From positions 2,232,001-2,296,000 of the forward strand of contig NZ_AP022596.1 in the NCBI RefSeq assembly GCF_010731895.1: a DNA stretch of 64,000 nucleotides. Reading direction: 5' to 3'. Positions within the stretch are counted from its first letter, which is position 1; each line of letters starts with the position of its first letter. The notes under the pieces were generated by a model that was given only the letters and a program-made list of their open reading frames with translations, was not told the DNA's origin and did not search any database. Positions 25,463 through 34,461 of this stretch are shown piece by piece. A program made the translations under genes and the position numbers. This DNA is from Mycolicibacterium helvum (GTDB lineage: Bacteria; Actinomycetota; Actinomycetes; Mycobacteriales; Mycobacteriaceae).

Positions 25463-26473
25463 GTGGTTGCACAGGCTGTGAATTCGCTGTCCCTTTCTGG
25501 CTTCGCAACCCCGTGGTTGTTCTTGTATCTGTTGATCATCGGCGTCGCCGTCGTGGTCTACGTGCTCATTCAACGGGTGCGGGCCCGGCGGGTGTTGCGC
25601 TTCGCGAACATGGCGCTGCTGGAGCAGGTCGCCGCCGGACAGAAGCCCCGGCGGTGGCGACACCTGCCGGCGGCGTTGTTGGTGGCGGCATTGGCCTTGT
25701 TGACCACCGCGATGGCCGGCCCGACCCACGACGTGCGCATCCCCCGCAATCGCGCCGTCGTCATGCTGGTGATCGATGTCTCGGAGTCGATGTCGGCAAC
25801 CGACGTGGCGCCCAGCCGGATCGAGGCCGCCCGCGAGGCGGGTAAGCGTTTCGCCGACCTGCTCACGCCGGGCATCAATCTGGGCCTGGTGAAGTTCTCC
25901 TCCGGCGCAACGTTATTGGTTGCCCCGACGATCGACCGTGACCAGGTCAAGCAGGCAATCGACAAGCTGGTGCCCGAGCCGCGCACCGCCACCGGCGAAG
26001 GTATTTTCACTGCGCTACAGGCGATTGCCACCACTGGCGCGGTGATGGGCGGCGGTGACGGACCACCGCCCGCCCGCATCGTGCTGGAGTCTGACGGTAA
26101 GGAGACGGTGCCGCCCGACCTGGACGCCCCGCGCGGTGCCTTCACCGCCGCCCGCGCGGCCAAGGAACAGGGCGTGCCGATCTCGACGATCTCGTTCGGC
26201 ACTCCAAACGGGGTCGTCGAAGTCGACGGTCAGCAGATCCCCGTTCCCACCGACGACGCATCGCTGGCCACGATCGCCGATCTCAGCGGCGGCCAAGCCT
26301 TCCGCGCGGAGAGCCTCGGTGAACTGAACCGGGCGTATTCAACCCTGGACCAGCAGATCGGCTACCAGGTGGTGCGCGGTGATGCCAGTTCAGGCTGGGT
26401 GGCACTGGGCGGGCTGGCGCTGGCGTTGTCCATCGGCGCGGGGATCCTGGTGAATCGCCGACTGCCCGCGTGA
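25463..26473 (+). CDS. VWA-domain membrane protein (Rv1481-like), copy 2
   Basis: 336 residues from GTG 25463 (GGAAG 7 nt upstream); a GTG at 25478 would match the paralogue's N-terminus better and remains possible. It has the same plan as copy 1: two N-terminal helices, MIDAS DVSES, a SDGKE motif and a C-terminal membrane anchor ending in NRRLPA, nearly the same ending as copy 1 (NRSLPA). The two proteins are clearly related along their whole length, so this is a divergent inverted duplication. The MIDAS region should sit on the outer or cytoplasmic face between the anchors. Function is unknown; VWA-MoxR pairs act in complex assembly. Confidence 0.88.
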   Translation: MVAQAVNSLSLSGFATPWLFLYLLIIGVAVVVYVLIQRVRARRVLRFANMALLEQVAAGQKPRRWRHLPAALLVAALALLTTAMAGPTHDVRIPRNRAVVMLVIDVSESMSATDVAPSRIEAAREAGKRFADLLTPGINLGLVKFSSGATLLVAPTIDRDQVKQAIDKLVPEPRTATGEGIFTALQAIATTGAVMGGGDGPPPARIVLESDGKETVPPDLDAPRGAFTAARAAKEQGVPISTISFGTPNGVVEVDGQQIPVPTDDASLATIADLSGGQAFRAESLGELNRAYSTLDQQIGYQVVRGDASSGWVALGGLALALSIGAGILVNRRLPA

Positions 26474-26546
26474 CGCATGCCTGACAGCCGAAGGCCTGCC
26501 CTTCCGCCTGGATGATCGCTCCACCCATCGAATTCACAGCACATTC

Positions 26547-27965
26547 CTAGGTGTTGTGCAGCGTTTGCCTTCGCTGAACGGTCGGATTCCCGGCCAGCCT
26601 GCGCCGGCGCGGCAAGAACTCGAGGGTGAGCAGGACGACAAGCGCCGAAGGAATATGGCGTAGCGATACGAGCACATACCGCCGTCGTCCTAGCGCATGG
26701 AATTTACCCAGGTAGCGGTAGAGGGCCTCGAGTCGGATCAGCAGGCTTCCCAAAGAGATCACCCGGTAATAGAAGTCCTCGAGCGACGTCCGCTGCCGCT
26801 CATCGAACAGCTCGGGAAAAGCAGCGAAGGCCAGCGAAAGCCTTTGAGTTCCTTGGCCCTTGCACCACTCGATCATGTCGACGGTCAATCGCTCATCGAT
26901 GCCGTTTGGCGAGCCGGGCCGGCGCCAGGAGACGTCGAGGGACACATCGCTTCCGCCGCCGGCCACCAGGTAGCGTTGGAAGCCTTGGATCCTTCCCGTT
27001 CGTTCACGCCCGATCATCAACAGAACGCCGGGGTATCGGCCCTCCAAAGCGGCGTCCAGGATCATCGAGAACCCCCGCTCCCAGCGGGCGCCGCGGTGCG
27101 AGGCGTAGAGCACCTCTGCCAGTTCGGCAGCCACCGCAGCATCCAACTCCCGTTCGGCTACCAGTTCCGTCGTCATACCGCGGTTGTGGGTACGCGAAAC
27201 AGCCTGTCGCAAATTGCGATAACGCCGTCCCACCATGTCGAACCGCTGGACCTCCACGACGACGTCGCGCCCGAACGGGATCGCCGTAAGCGCCTGGCCG
27301 AGAATCCTGGCGTCGCGCCACAACGCAAGTCGATTCTCCCCGCATCCCAGCACCATGATGCGCCAGCCTCGGCTTTGACACATCGCGGCGAAATCGACGA
27401 CCAAATCTGCGAACGCGGTGTGCCGTCCAACCGGGTCACCGCTGACCACCGCGAAACCCAGCCGGGCGCGATAGGCCACCGCAGCGGTGCCGTCTGAACT
27501 GAAATGGTGGCTCTTCTGCGAGTGCATTGCGAAGGGTGCCAATGGATCTCCGCGTGTCTTACCGATGAGCTTCCACACCTGCGGAAGAAGCTCAGGATCC
27601 GGCCGTGATCCTATCGGCCACACCAACGCGGCACCCCCGGCAACAAGGAGGGAATCTCCTAGCAGCCGAAACGACATCAGATGCAGGCCCAGGCCACTGA
27701 CCAACAGTGCCATCGCTGCCATCGAGTGGCGCGCGGAGACCGGTCGCCCGAGGTAGATCCCACGGGCAATCAGCATGACCACCAACGTCAAAGTGATCAG
27801 CCATTCCGATCGGCTGACGAGATGGTGATGATTACCGCGCCGGCCGTCTGCCAGGAGGAACACCAGCCAGGAGAAGCCGGCGATCACCGTAATGGCGGCG
27901 AAGCGGCGCGCCCGGCGGGATTCGATATCGACCAGCACCCGCTGGCGCACAACGGACTTCACCAT
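26547..27965 (-). CDS. DUF2156 membrane protein (MprF/LysX-type C-terminal domain)
   Basis: 472 residues from ATG 27965; an upstream in-frame ATG at 28034 adds an unlikely polar tail. Four to five hydrophobic segments (about 22-145) are followed by a cytoplasmic domain of the phosphatidylglycerol lysyltransferase C-terminal type (two GNAT-like halves), with the conserved VAYRARLGFAVVSGDP start and ERLTVDMIEWCKGQG near residue 370. Members of this family move aminoacyl groups to lipids, but many mycobacterial copies lack a proven function. It stands alone. An AT-containing stretch of about 160 bp separates it from the P450 gene. Confidence 0.85.
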   Translation of the reverse strand: MVKSVVRQRVLVDIESRRARRFAAITVIAGFSWLVFLLADGRRGNHHHLVSRSEWLITLTLVVMLIARGIYLGRPVSARHSMAAMALLVSGLGLHLMSFRLLGDSLLVAGGAALVWPIGSRPDPELLPQVWKLIGKTRGDPLAPFAMHSQKSHHFSSDGTAAVAYRARLGFAVVSGDPVGRHTAFADLVVDFAAMCQSRGWRIMVLGCGENRLALWRDARILGQALTAIPFGRDVVVEVQRFDMVGRRYRNLRQAVSRTHNRGMTTELVAERELDAAVAAELAEVLYASHRGARWERGFSMILDAALEGRYPGVLLMIGRERTGRIQGFQRYLVAGGGSDVSLDVSWRRPGSPNGIDERLTVDMIEWCKGQGTQRLSLAFAAFPELFDERQRTSLEDFYYRVISLGSLLIRLEALYRYLGKFHALGRRRYVLVSLRHIPSALVVLLTLEFLPRRRRLAGNPTVQRRQTLHNT

Positions 27966-28126
27966 TCTGATGTTGCGCGCACCGCAGTATGGGGTTCCAC
28001 CACTACCCCTTCCTTGGTACGGGCCCTCCTGCATCCGGAAACGGCTTCGCGAGATCGCCCACCCATCCGATCAGCCCTAGTGGTGCAGCAAACAGGGCCT
28101 TTGGCCTCTCCAAGGGAAGCCGATGG

Positions 28127-29497
28127 TCACGAGTTGGCCTGCGACCCGGCCACTGCGGCGTTTGCCACACCGTTCGGCCTGCAGACACCCGAGCGCCGCT
28201 GCACGACCGCAAGTCCGCCGTCGCCAGGGGCGTTGGCGATCCCGCGTGAGTGATAGGCCTCACCCGGCGCACTGGTTGGCTCAAAAGTGAATTCGCGCAG
28301 CAATGTTCGCAGGGTCACGCGCATCTCCATATTGGCGAACGCGGCCCCTATGCACCGGCGGATGCCGCCGCCGAAGGGAATCCAGGTGTAGTTGTCCGGT
28401 GGGCTGCCGACAAATCGGTCTGGGTCGAATGCCGATGGGTTCTCGAACCGGTCACGGTTAGCGTGGGCCGCGGCGATGCTGACGATCACGACACACTTCT
28501 CCGGGATCACCCACTCGCCCAACCGCATGCGCTGCAGAGTCAGCCGGGAGGTGCCGTCGATGACGGGCCGCGTCCGCTGCACTTCCCAGATCGTCGCCTG
28601 TTGCAGTTCGGAGCCGCCGGCGTCGACTTCCTCGGTCAGCCGGTCCAACAGGCGCGGGTGCCGGCGCATGCGCTCGACCAGCCAGGCCAGAGTGGTCGCC
28701 GTGGTCTCGTGGCCGGCGGTCAGCAGAGTCAGCAGTTCGTCGGCGACATGGCGATCCGAGATCGCGGATCCGTCTTCGTAGCGTGCCCGCAGCATCAGCG
28801 AGAGCACATCAGCGCGCTCTTCGAATGCCGGGTCGTTGCGGGCGTCGGCGATCAGCGAGTCGAAGATCTCGTCGTAGCGGCGCCGGTAGCGCCGCATCGC
28901 GCCGCCCGGGCTGCGCGGGCCATAATCCCGACGGAATAGCTTGGGCAGAATGGCCAGGCGGGAGCCGACCACCACCGCCTTGGGCAGCGCTTCGCGCAGC
29001 TCATCGAACGCCGCGCCCTCGGCGCCGAATACCGCACGCAGGATCGCGTTGAGCGTGATGTGCATCATCGACGGCAACGTCTCGAACTCGACCCCGTCGG
29101 GCCAGCCCGCGATCTCGCGCATCACCTCCTCTTCGACGATGGCTTCATAGCCCTGCATCCGCTTGCCGTGAAACGGCGGGACCAGCAGTTTGCGCCGCTC
29201 GCGGTGTTCGTCGCCGTCCAGGCTGAAGGTGGAGCCCGGACCGAGCACCTCACCCAGGTTTGTCGCCCGGCCCACCAAGTCGCCGCCGGTGGTGAACAGG
29301 TCCTTGACCAGAGACGGCTCGCTGATCAGCACGGCCTTGCCGAAGATCGGCAGGTTCAGGGTGACCGCCGAACCGTAGCGCCGCGTGAGATCGCCGACTG
29401 CCGCCCGCCGGGAGCTGACGAACTGCAGCCCCTGGATCCATCTTGGGGTGTGCGGACCGGGGGGCAGTCGAATCGGATCACTCGTCACCTGCGCCAT
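28127..29497 (-). CDS. Cytochrome P450
   Basis: 456 residues from ATG 29497, placed 9 nt after a GGAGGG ribosome site; an ATG at 29506 abuts that site and is less likely. The I-helix motif is AGHETTAT, the K-helix ExxR is EVQR and the haem loop is FGGGIRRCIG with the ligand cysteine. It is longer than typical soluble mycobacterial P450s of about 410 residues and resembles the CYP138/CYP110-type branch with an RRKLLVPPFHG C-helix. No ferredoxin gene is adjacent. Two CGGTAC-N6-GTACCG operators lie in its promoter, so it is probably tightly repressed. Substrate unknown. Confidence 0.92.
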   Translation of the reverse strand: MAQVTSDPIRLPPGPHTPRWIQGLQFVSSRRAAVGDLTRRYGSAVTLNLPIFGKAVLISEPSLVKDLFTTGGDLVGRATNLGEVLGPGSTFSLDGDEHRERRKLLVPPFHGKRMQGYEAIVEEEVMREIAGWPDGVEFETLPSMMHITLNAILRAVFGAEGAAFDELREALPKAVVVGSRLAILPKLFRRDYGPRSPGGAMRRYRRRYDEIFDSLIADARNDPAFEERADVLSLMLRARYEDGSAISDRHVADELLTLLTAGHETTATTLAWLVERMRRHPRLLDRLTEEVDAGGSELQQATIWEVQRTRPVIDGTSRLTLQRMRLGEWVIPEKCVVIVSIAAAHANRDRFENPSAFDPDRFVGSPPDNYTWIPFGGGIRRCIGAAFANMEMRVTLRTLLREFTFEPTSAPGEAYHSRGIANAPGDGGLAVVQRRSGVCRPNGVANAAVAGSQANS

Positions 29498-29516
29498 CGT
29501 CCTCATCCCTCCACTT

Positions 29517-29556
29517 CGGTACGTGACCGTACCGGACACGGTACGCCGATGTACCG
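29517..29556 (-). promoter_or_regulatory. Tandem palindromic operators of the P450 gene
   Basis: Two sites with the same form, CGGTAC-N6-GTACCG, at 29517-29534 and 29539-29556, with centres 22 bp apart (two helical turns). The first ends 20 bp upstream of the P450 start. This spacing suits two dimers of a TetR-type repressor on one face of the DNA. The nearest regulator gene is the TetR at 29878-30534, but no copy of the site is seen upstream of that gene. Confidence 0.7.
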
Positions 29557-29641
29557 AACGACACAACGTGGGTCTGGCGGGGTCGTCGCAGTACTGTTGG
29601 TCGTCGGGGCCTCATACGACGGCCAAGAGGAGTAGTCACTG

Positions 29642-29866
29642 ATGTCTGGCACCGACGAGCGGCAGGCCCTTGCGGAGGCCGGCGAGGAAAAGGGCTGGCA
29701 CCGCCGGGAAAGCGATCGCGTCGATGTCTACCTCCGCGACCGCTACCGGGTCAGGGTGATCTGGCAGGGCGCCGACAAGATCAGCGGTGCGTCGTTCTTC
29801 GACAACGAAATGTACGAGACCTACACCCGCGACCTGGCCAAAGTCCGTACCTGGCTGAAGAAGTAG
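29642..29866 (+). CDS. Small conserved hypothetical protein
   Basis: 74 residues from ATG 29642 with AAGAGGAGT 8-9 nt upstream, a good ribosome site. It is a charged soluble protein with a central beta-rich segment (RVDVYLRDRYRVRVIW) and a C-terminal helix (ETYTRDLAKVRTWLKK). No cysteine or membrane segment. Not recognised. It is divergent from the P450 and shares the intergenic region carrying the tandem operators, so it may be under the same control. Confidence 0.7.
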   Translation: MSGTDERQALAEAGEEKGWHRRESDRVDVYLRDRYRVRVIWQGADKISGASFFDNEMYETYTRDLAKVRTWLKK

Positions 29867-29877
29867 CCGCACGCGAC

Positions 29878-30534
29878 TCAACCGCCGCGGGGTGGTCCGA
29901 GCAGTGCGATGGCGGCATCGACCGCCTCGTCGGTGACGTCGCTCATCCGGCCACCGCTCTCGACGGTGACCGCCGTCAGTTCTCTCAGGCCCCCGATCAG
30001 CATGAGCGCCCGTTGCCGGGACACCGTCGGGATACCGGCGGCGCGCAATTCCTCGGTGTCGGACAGAGTCTGGACCATCGTGATGAACGATTCCGTGACC
30101 TCGCGCTGCAACTCGCGGGCCGCCATGCCAAGCGCGGGCAAGTCACGGATCCAGCTCAGCATCACCGCTGGCCGTGACTCGGCATTGGCGACCCATGCCT
30201 GCACCGCCTGCCTGATCTGCACCTCCCACGGCAACGCCGGGTCGACGGCCGCCGAGATCGTGCCGACGGCACGACGATTGGTGTCGGCGAGCAGCGCGAC
30301 CAGACACGCTTCGCGATCGGTGAAGTACTCGTAGAACGTGCGCCGGGAGGTTCGCGCGCGGCGGACGATTTCGGCAACCGTGGTGGCCGAGTAGCCGATG
30401 TCGGTGATCGAGGCGGCCAGGGCGTCGACGAGCCGCTGACGCGGGTTCGACGGAAGACGGTCCGAAAGCGGTGCTGCGGATTTCGCCGATTCCACCAACT
30501 TCACCGTTTGTACACCCTGCCTTCCCCTCCGCAT
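29878..30534 (-). CDS. TetR-family transcriptional regulator
   Basis: About 218 residues from ATG 30534; a GTG at 30504 is an equally reasonable start, and the longer readings overlap the divergent gene. The N-terminal HTH contains the recognition helix pattern TTVAEIVRRARTSRRTFYEYF, typical of TetR, followed by an all-helical ligand domain. It is divergent from an SGNH hydrolase gene starting at 30575, so the two share a very short control region. It converges on the small hypothetical gene at 29642. Candidate regulator of the nearby P450, but unproven. Confidence 0.88.
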   Translation of the reverse strand: MRRGRQGVQTVKLVESAKSAAPLSDRLPSNPRQRLVDALAASITDIGYSATTVAEIVRRARTSRRTFYEYFTDREACLVALLADTNRRAVGTISAAVDPALPWEVQIRQAVQAWVANAESRPAVMLSWIRDLPALGMAARELQREVTESFITMVQTLSDTEELRAAGIPTVSRQRALMLIGGLRELTAVTVESGGRMSDVTDEAVDAAIALLGPPRGG

Positions 30535-30574
30535 GCCGATGGTACTGGCGTGCCTGGCACTAAAGTGGAAGATC

Positions 30575-31378
30575 GTGTCGGACATTGGTTTCTCCCGGTA
30601 CGTCGCGATCGGCGACAGCCAAACCGAGGGCCTGTGGGACGGCGATGACACCAGTGGTGTGATCGGATTCGCCGACCGGCTCGCGGCCCTACTGGACACC
30701 CGCTATCCCGGGTTGATGTACGCCAACCTCGCCATTCGGGGTAAGCGCGTGATCGACGTTCTCAATGACCAACTGCCACAGGCACTGGCGATGGAACCCG
30801 ACCTGGTCACCGTCTGCGTGGGCATGAATGACGTGACCAGACCGGGCAGGACGTTCACCGCCGCGATGGCCGATCTCGACGACGTCTATCAGCAGCTCTC
30901 CGATTCCGGAGCGACCGTGGTGACGACACTGTTCCCCGACGTCGCCAGGATGCTGCCGGTGGGCCGGCTGATCGGTTCACGAATTCAGCAGGTCAACGAC
31001 ATCATCAGGGATGCGGCCGATCGGCACGGTTTCGGATTGGTCGATCTTTACCACGCCGAATCGATGAACGAGCCGTCGATCTGGAGCCACGACCGCATGC
31101 ACGCGTCGACAAGGGGTCACATCCTGTTTGCCGAGGCCGCCGCCGAAGCACTGAAACTTCCGGGCAGCAACCATGATTGGGCGCAACCCAGCGGTGAAGA
31201 GATCCAGGACAGCTTCTGGGAACGGATGTACGCACAAGCGCAGTGGACCCGCGGTCTGCTGATTCCCTGGGTGTGGCGCCACGCGCGCGGCCGGTCATCC
31301 GGAGACGGCAGGGTTCCGAAATATGGTGAGCTGCAACCGGTTTCCGAGCGCGTGCGGGTGGACCACCAGACCGCCTAA
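30575..31378 (+). CDS. SGNH/GDSL-family hydrolase
   Basis: 267 residues from GTG 30575, with a TAAAGT box 8 nt upstream. The protein begins directly with the nucleophile block AIGDSQTEG (Ser about residue 14), then the conserved GMND block (about 89) and the late DRMH motif (D-x-x-H, about 173-176) supplying the catalytic Asp and His. There is no signal peptide, so it is a cytosolic esterase or lipase. It is divergent from the TetR gene at 29878, which may regulate it. A perfect CRP-type site follows its stop codon. Confidence 0.88.
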   Translation: MSDIGFSRYVAIGDSQTEGLWDGDDTSGVIGFADRLAALLDTRYPGLMYANLAIRGKRVIDVLNDQLPQALAMEPDLVTVCVGMNDVTRPGRTFTAAMADLDDVYQQLSDSGATVVTTLFPDVARMLPVGRLIGSRIQQVNDIIRDAADRHGFGLVDLYHAESMNEPSIWSHDRMHASTRGHILFAEAAAEALKLPGSNHDWAQPSGEEIQDSFWERMYAQAQWTRGLLIPWVWRHARGRSSGDGRVPKYGELQPVSERVRVDHQTA

Positions 31379-31387
31379 TCGGCCTGA

Positions 31388-31403
31388 TGTGACGCAGCTC
31401 ACA
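31388..31403. promoter_or_regulatory. Consensus CRP (cAMP receptor protein) binding site
   Basis: TGTGACGCAGCTCACA matches TGTGA-N6-TCACA exactly, the consensus used by E. coli CRP and by mycobacterial Crp (Rv3676 type). It lies 10 bp after the SGNH hydrolase stop and about 150 bp upstream of the MCE gene. An adenylate cyclase is encoded at 43225. Activity as a site is inferred. Confidence 0.55.
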
Positions 31404-31551
31404 CCCGCTTCGGGACTGCGGACTCATCACTGATATCGATTGGTCTGAAAACGCCGACGGCCCCGACCTGCATGGGATAGTGGCAACACGAACGAACGGC
31501 GAGCCGCAGTTGAACGGTGGGGGGAAACCGTGATTGGTAGGCGCGGACCTG

Positions 31552-32793
31552 ATGACTGACCGCAACGGCGCACCGCCCGGGTGGTTCCAGTCCCGAGTCC
31601 GGCACTGGCAGTACTCGCCACCGCTCAAGACTGCGTTCACCGTGACGATTGCCCTGTTCGCCGTGGTCGTGGTGGTCGTCCTCATGCAGTTCCGCGGCGA
31701 TTTCACGCCCATGACCCAATTGACGCTGATCTCGCAGCGATCCGGCCTGGTGATGGACACCGGGTCAAAGGTCACCTACAACGGGGTGCAGATAGGCCGA
31801 GTCACCGGCGTCAACCCCGTCGAACGCGACGGCGTCACCAAGGCCAAGCTGTCGTTGGACGTCGACCCGAAATACATCGCGTTGATCCCGGCCAACGCCA
31901 TCGCGGAGGTCCAGGCGAGCACTGTGTTCGGCAACAAGTACGTGTCCTTCCGCAGCCCGCCCGATCCGACCAAGCAGCGTATTTCCAGCAAGGACGTGAT
32001 CGACGTTTCACACGTGACGACCGAGTTCAACACGTTGTTCGAGACGCTCACGTCGATCTCGGAGAAGGTCGATCCGGTCAAACTGAACCTGACTCTGTCG
32101 GCGGCTGCCGAAGCGCTGGGCGGGTTGGGCACCAAGTTCGGGCAGTCGATCGTCAACGGCAATGCCGTCCTCGATGACATCAACCCGCAGATGCCGCAGA
32201 TCCGCACCAACATTCAGCAGCTGTCCAAGCTGGCCGATGTCTACACCAAGGCCAGCCCCGACCTGTGGGACTTCCTCGACCACGCGGTCACCACCGCCCG
32301 CACCCTCAACGGGCAACAGAAGGACCTCGACGCCGCGCTGCTGGCCTCCACCGGCTTCGGCAACACCGGCGCCGACATCTTCGAACGCGGCGGCCCCTAC
32401 TTCGTACGCGGCCAGGCCGACCTCATCCCCACCGCCAAACTGCTGGACACCTACAGCCCCGAAATCCTCTGCACAATCCGCAACTACGCGACATCGAACG
32501 CCAAGGACAGTGCCGGGGGCAATGGCTACTCGATCGATTTCCACATCGGTCTGACCGGCGCCCCCAATCCGTACGTCTATCCCGACAACCTGCCGCGGGT
32601 GAACGCCAAGGGTGGCCCCGGCGGAGCGCCCGGCTGCTGGCAGCCGGTCACCCACGACTTCTGGCCGGCACCATTCCTGGTCGCCGACTATGGCGCATCC
32701 TTGGCCCCGTACAACCACTTCGAGCTCGGCCAGCCGATCCTCACCGAGTACGTCTGGGGACGTCAGGTCGGCGAGAACACCATCAACCCCTAA
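31552..32793 (+). CDS. Orphan MCE-family protein
   Basis: 413 residues from ATG 31552; a TTG at 31534 is in frame but weaker. A cytoplasmic N-terminus, one membrane anchor (about 27-46, very Val-rich), then an MCE/MlaD domain (about 55-130, LISQRSGLVMDTGSKVTYNGVQIG) and a long helical part followed by a C-terminal region with two cysteines. Such proteins form periplasmic lipid-binding tunnels for MCE lipid importers. Normally six mce genes follow two yrbE permease genes; none of these is present, so this is an orphan. Its stop overlaps the convergent LLM gene's stop (CTAA, 32790-32793). Confidence 0.88.
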   Translation: MTDRNGAPPGWFQSRVRHWQYSPPLKTAFTVTIALFAVVVVVVLMQFRGDFTPMTQLTLISQRSGLVMDTGSKVTYNGVQIGRVTGVNPVERDGVTKAKLSLDVDPKYIALIPANAIAEVQASTVFGNKYVSFRSPPDPTKQRISSKDVIDVSHVTTEFNTLFETLTSISEKVDPVKLNLTLSAAAEALGGLGTKFGQSIVNGNAVLDDINPQMPQIRTNIQQLSKLADVYTKASPDLWDFLDHAVTTARTLNGQQKDLDAALLASTGFGNTGADIFERGGPYFVRGQADLIPTAKLLDTYSPEILCTIRNYATSNAKDSAGGNGYSIDFHIGLTGAPNPYVYPDNLPRVNAKGGPGGAPGCWQPVTHDFWPAPFLVADYGASLAPYNHFELGQPILTEYVWGRQVGENTINP

Positions 32794-33692
32794 AGGTTCA
32801 GCACCGCGGCGAGTTCGCGCAGCGCCGGACGCGGGTCCCAGGCCGGATCTCCGTCGCCGAGCACCTGCACCACCACGTGGTCGGCACCGGCATCGAGGTG
32901 AGCGGTCACCGACGCCGCGGCCTGTTCCACGGAGCCCTGCCCGACGATGCGGCCGGCCAGCCGGTCCGAGCCACCGCGCACCAGATCCGATTCCTCGAAG
33001 CCCTGCCGAAGCCAGGAATTGCGGTAGTTCGGCAGGCCCGAATAGACCTCGAGGTGCAGGTGCGCCCGGCGCAGTTGCTCCTCGGCGCTCTCACCCACGA
33101 CGACGGCCTGCTCGGACACCACCCATTTGTCCGGCCCCAGGATCTCCCTGGTGGTGGCGGTCTGTTCGGGCAGCACCAGATAGGGGTGCGCACCGTCGGC
33201 GTGGGTGCCCGACAGCTCGATCATCTTGGGGCCCAGCGCTGCGAGCAGCCGGGTCGGCCGTCCCGAGCCCGGCTCGACGAACTCCGGTAGCCCAGCCATC
33301 CGGTCCAGGTAGCCCCGCATGGTGGCCAGCGGCTTCTCGTAGGTGCCGCCGAGCATGTTCTCCACCAGCGGACCGTGGCTGACGCCGAGACCGAGAATGA
33401 ACCGCCCCGGGTAGGTGGCGTTCAGGCTGCGGCCGCCGCCTTCCGCGATCGTCGCCAACCGAGCGTGGATGTTCGCGATGCCCGTGCCCAGCACCAGTCG
33501 CTGCGTCCCGGCCAGAAATACCGCCGACTGCACCATGGCGTCCTTGAGGCCGACCTCGGGGATGAACAGCGAACCGTAGCCGAGTGCTTCGATTTCCTGG
33601 GCAACCTCGACGGCCGCGGGCATCGGCCAGCTCTCGCTGGCCCACCACACGCCGATGCGGGACGGGAAGTCGACGGTCGGGCGATCAGTCAC
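32790..33692 (-). CDS. LLM-class F420-dependent oxidoreductase
   Basis: 300 residues. Luciferase-like TIM-barrel protein: the N-terminal strand RIGVWWASESW, then ALGYGSLFIPE, LGTGIANIHAR and GRFILGLGVSHG are typical of the mycobacterial F420 LLM families. It probably uses coenzyme F420 rather than FMN. Substrate unknown. It converges on the orphan MCE gene with a shared stop region and lies 14 bp from the TetR gene stop upstream in the same direction, so it could be expressed from the TetR promoter at about 34406. Confidence 0.88.
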   Translation of the reverse strand: MTDRPTVDFPSRIGVWWASESWPMPAAVEVAQEIEALGYGSLFIPEVGLKDAMVQSAVFLAGTQRLVLGTGIANIHARLATIAEGGGRSLNATYPGRFILGLGVSHGPLVENMLGGTYEKPLATMRGYLDRMAGLPEFVEPGSGRPTRLLAALGPKMIELSGTHADGAHPYLVLPEQTATTREILGPDKWVVSEQAVVVGESAEEQLRRAHLHLEVYSGLPNYRNSWLRQGFEESDLVRGGSDRLAGRIVGQGSVEQAAASVTAHLDAGADHVVVQVLGDGDPAWDPRPALRELAAVLNL

Positions 33693-33706
33693 GGGCCACT
33701 CCTGGT

Positions 33707-34399
33707 TCAGTCGTCAGCAAGAGATTCGATGCGCAATGTGTCACCCGTCAGCATGGCTATCGAACTGCGGAGCTCCTCGGCGGGGGTGGGTGGCGGCAGC
33801 GCGTCGTGCGGACCGACCCGAAACGCGTCGACCATCAATGCGGCGAATCGGCGCCAGGCATCGGGCGCGTGCTCGCGGGTGGCTTCGAGAACTCCGGTGT
33901 TGGCCAACAGCATCACCACGATGTCGCCGACACCGATATCCGGGCGCAGCATCCCGTCCTGCTGCGCGCGGGCGATGACCTGGGCGAGCTTGTCCACGGC
34001 TTCGGCGGCGCGCTGTTCGATCACCGAGCTGGCCGGAAACGCGGTGGTGAGCAGGGCCCGCAAGCCCGGGTCGGATGCCTGCAGGGCGCATACGTCGTAG
34101 ACGAGGTCACGAAAGCCGTCCCAGGCCACCGGATTGTTCATGGCCTTCCCGACGGCGTCCTCATAGGAGGTCATGTTGCGCTCGAACGCCGCAATCGCCA
34201 GATCGGTGCGGGTGGGAAAGCGCCGGTACAAGGTCGCCACCCCGACGCCTGCGCTGCGCGCCACATCCTCCAAGGGGACTGACAGGCCTTGTTCAGCAAA
34301 CAGGCGAGCGGCAGCGGTCACGATCCGCTCCCGGTTGCGTTCAGCGTCGGCCCGCAGTGGCCTGGATCGCTCCACACCCCGTTGTGCGCCTGGAATCAC
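33707..34399 (-). CDS. TetR-family repressor of the adjacent MFS transporter
   Basis: 230 residues from GTG 34399, chosen because a TATTCT -10 box (34406-34411) lies exactly 6 nt upstream, indicating a leaderless message; the longer frame from 34435 would begin inside an operator. The HTH (about 25-70, PLEDVARSAGVGVATLYRRF) is followed by a helical sensor domain with a TetR_C_33-like look. It is divergent from the MFS gene, and the intergenic region has two near-identical operators, so it probably represses itself and the pump. Confidence 0.92.
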   Translation of the reverse strand: MIPGAQRGVERSRPLRADAERNRERIVTAAARLFAEQGLSVPLEDVARSAGVGVATLYRRFPTRTDLAIAAFERNMTSYEDAVGKAMNNPVAWDGFRDLVYDVCALQASDPGLRALLTTAFPASSVIEQRAAEAVDKLAQVIARAQQDGMLRPDIGVGDIVVMLLANTGVLEATREHAPDAWRRFAALMVDAFRVGPHDALPPPTPAEELRSSIAMLTGDTLRIESLADD

Positions 34400-34418
34400 C
34401 GCTTCAGAATACTCGCCG

Positions 34419-34440
34419 AAGTGGAGGGTTGCCACCAGTT
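34419..34440 (-). promoter_or_regulatory. TetR operator 1 (over the tetR promoter)
   Basis: Palindrome with arms AAGTGGAGG and CCACCAGTT around a 4-bp centre. Read on the other strand it matches operator 2 at 19 of 22 positions. It covers the -35 region of the predicted leaderless tetR promoter (TATTCT at 34406-34411). Confidence 0.7.
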
Positions 34441-34461
34441 ACGGCTAGGGTTGTGAGCAAC

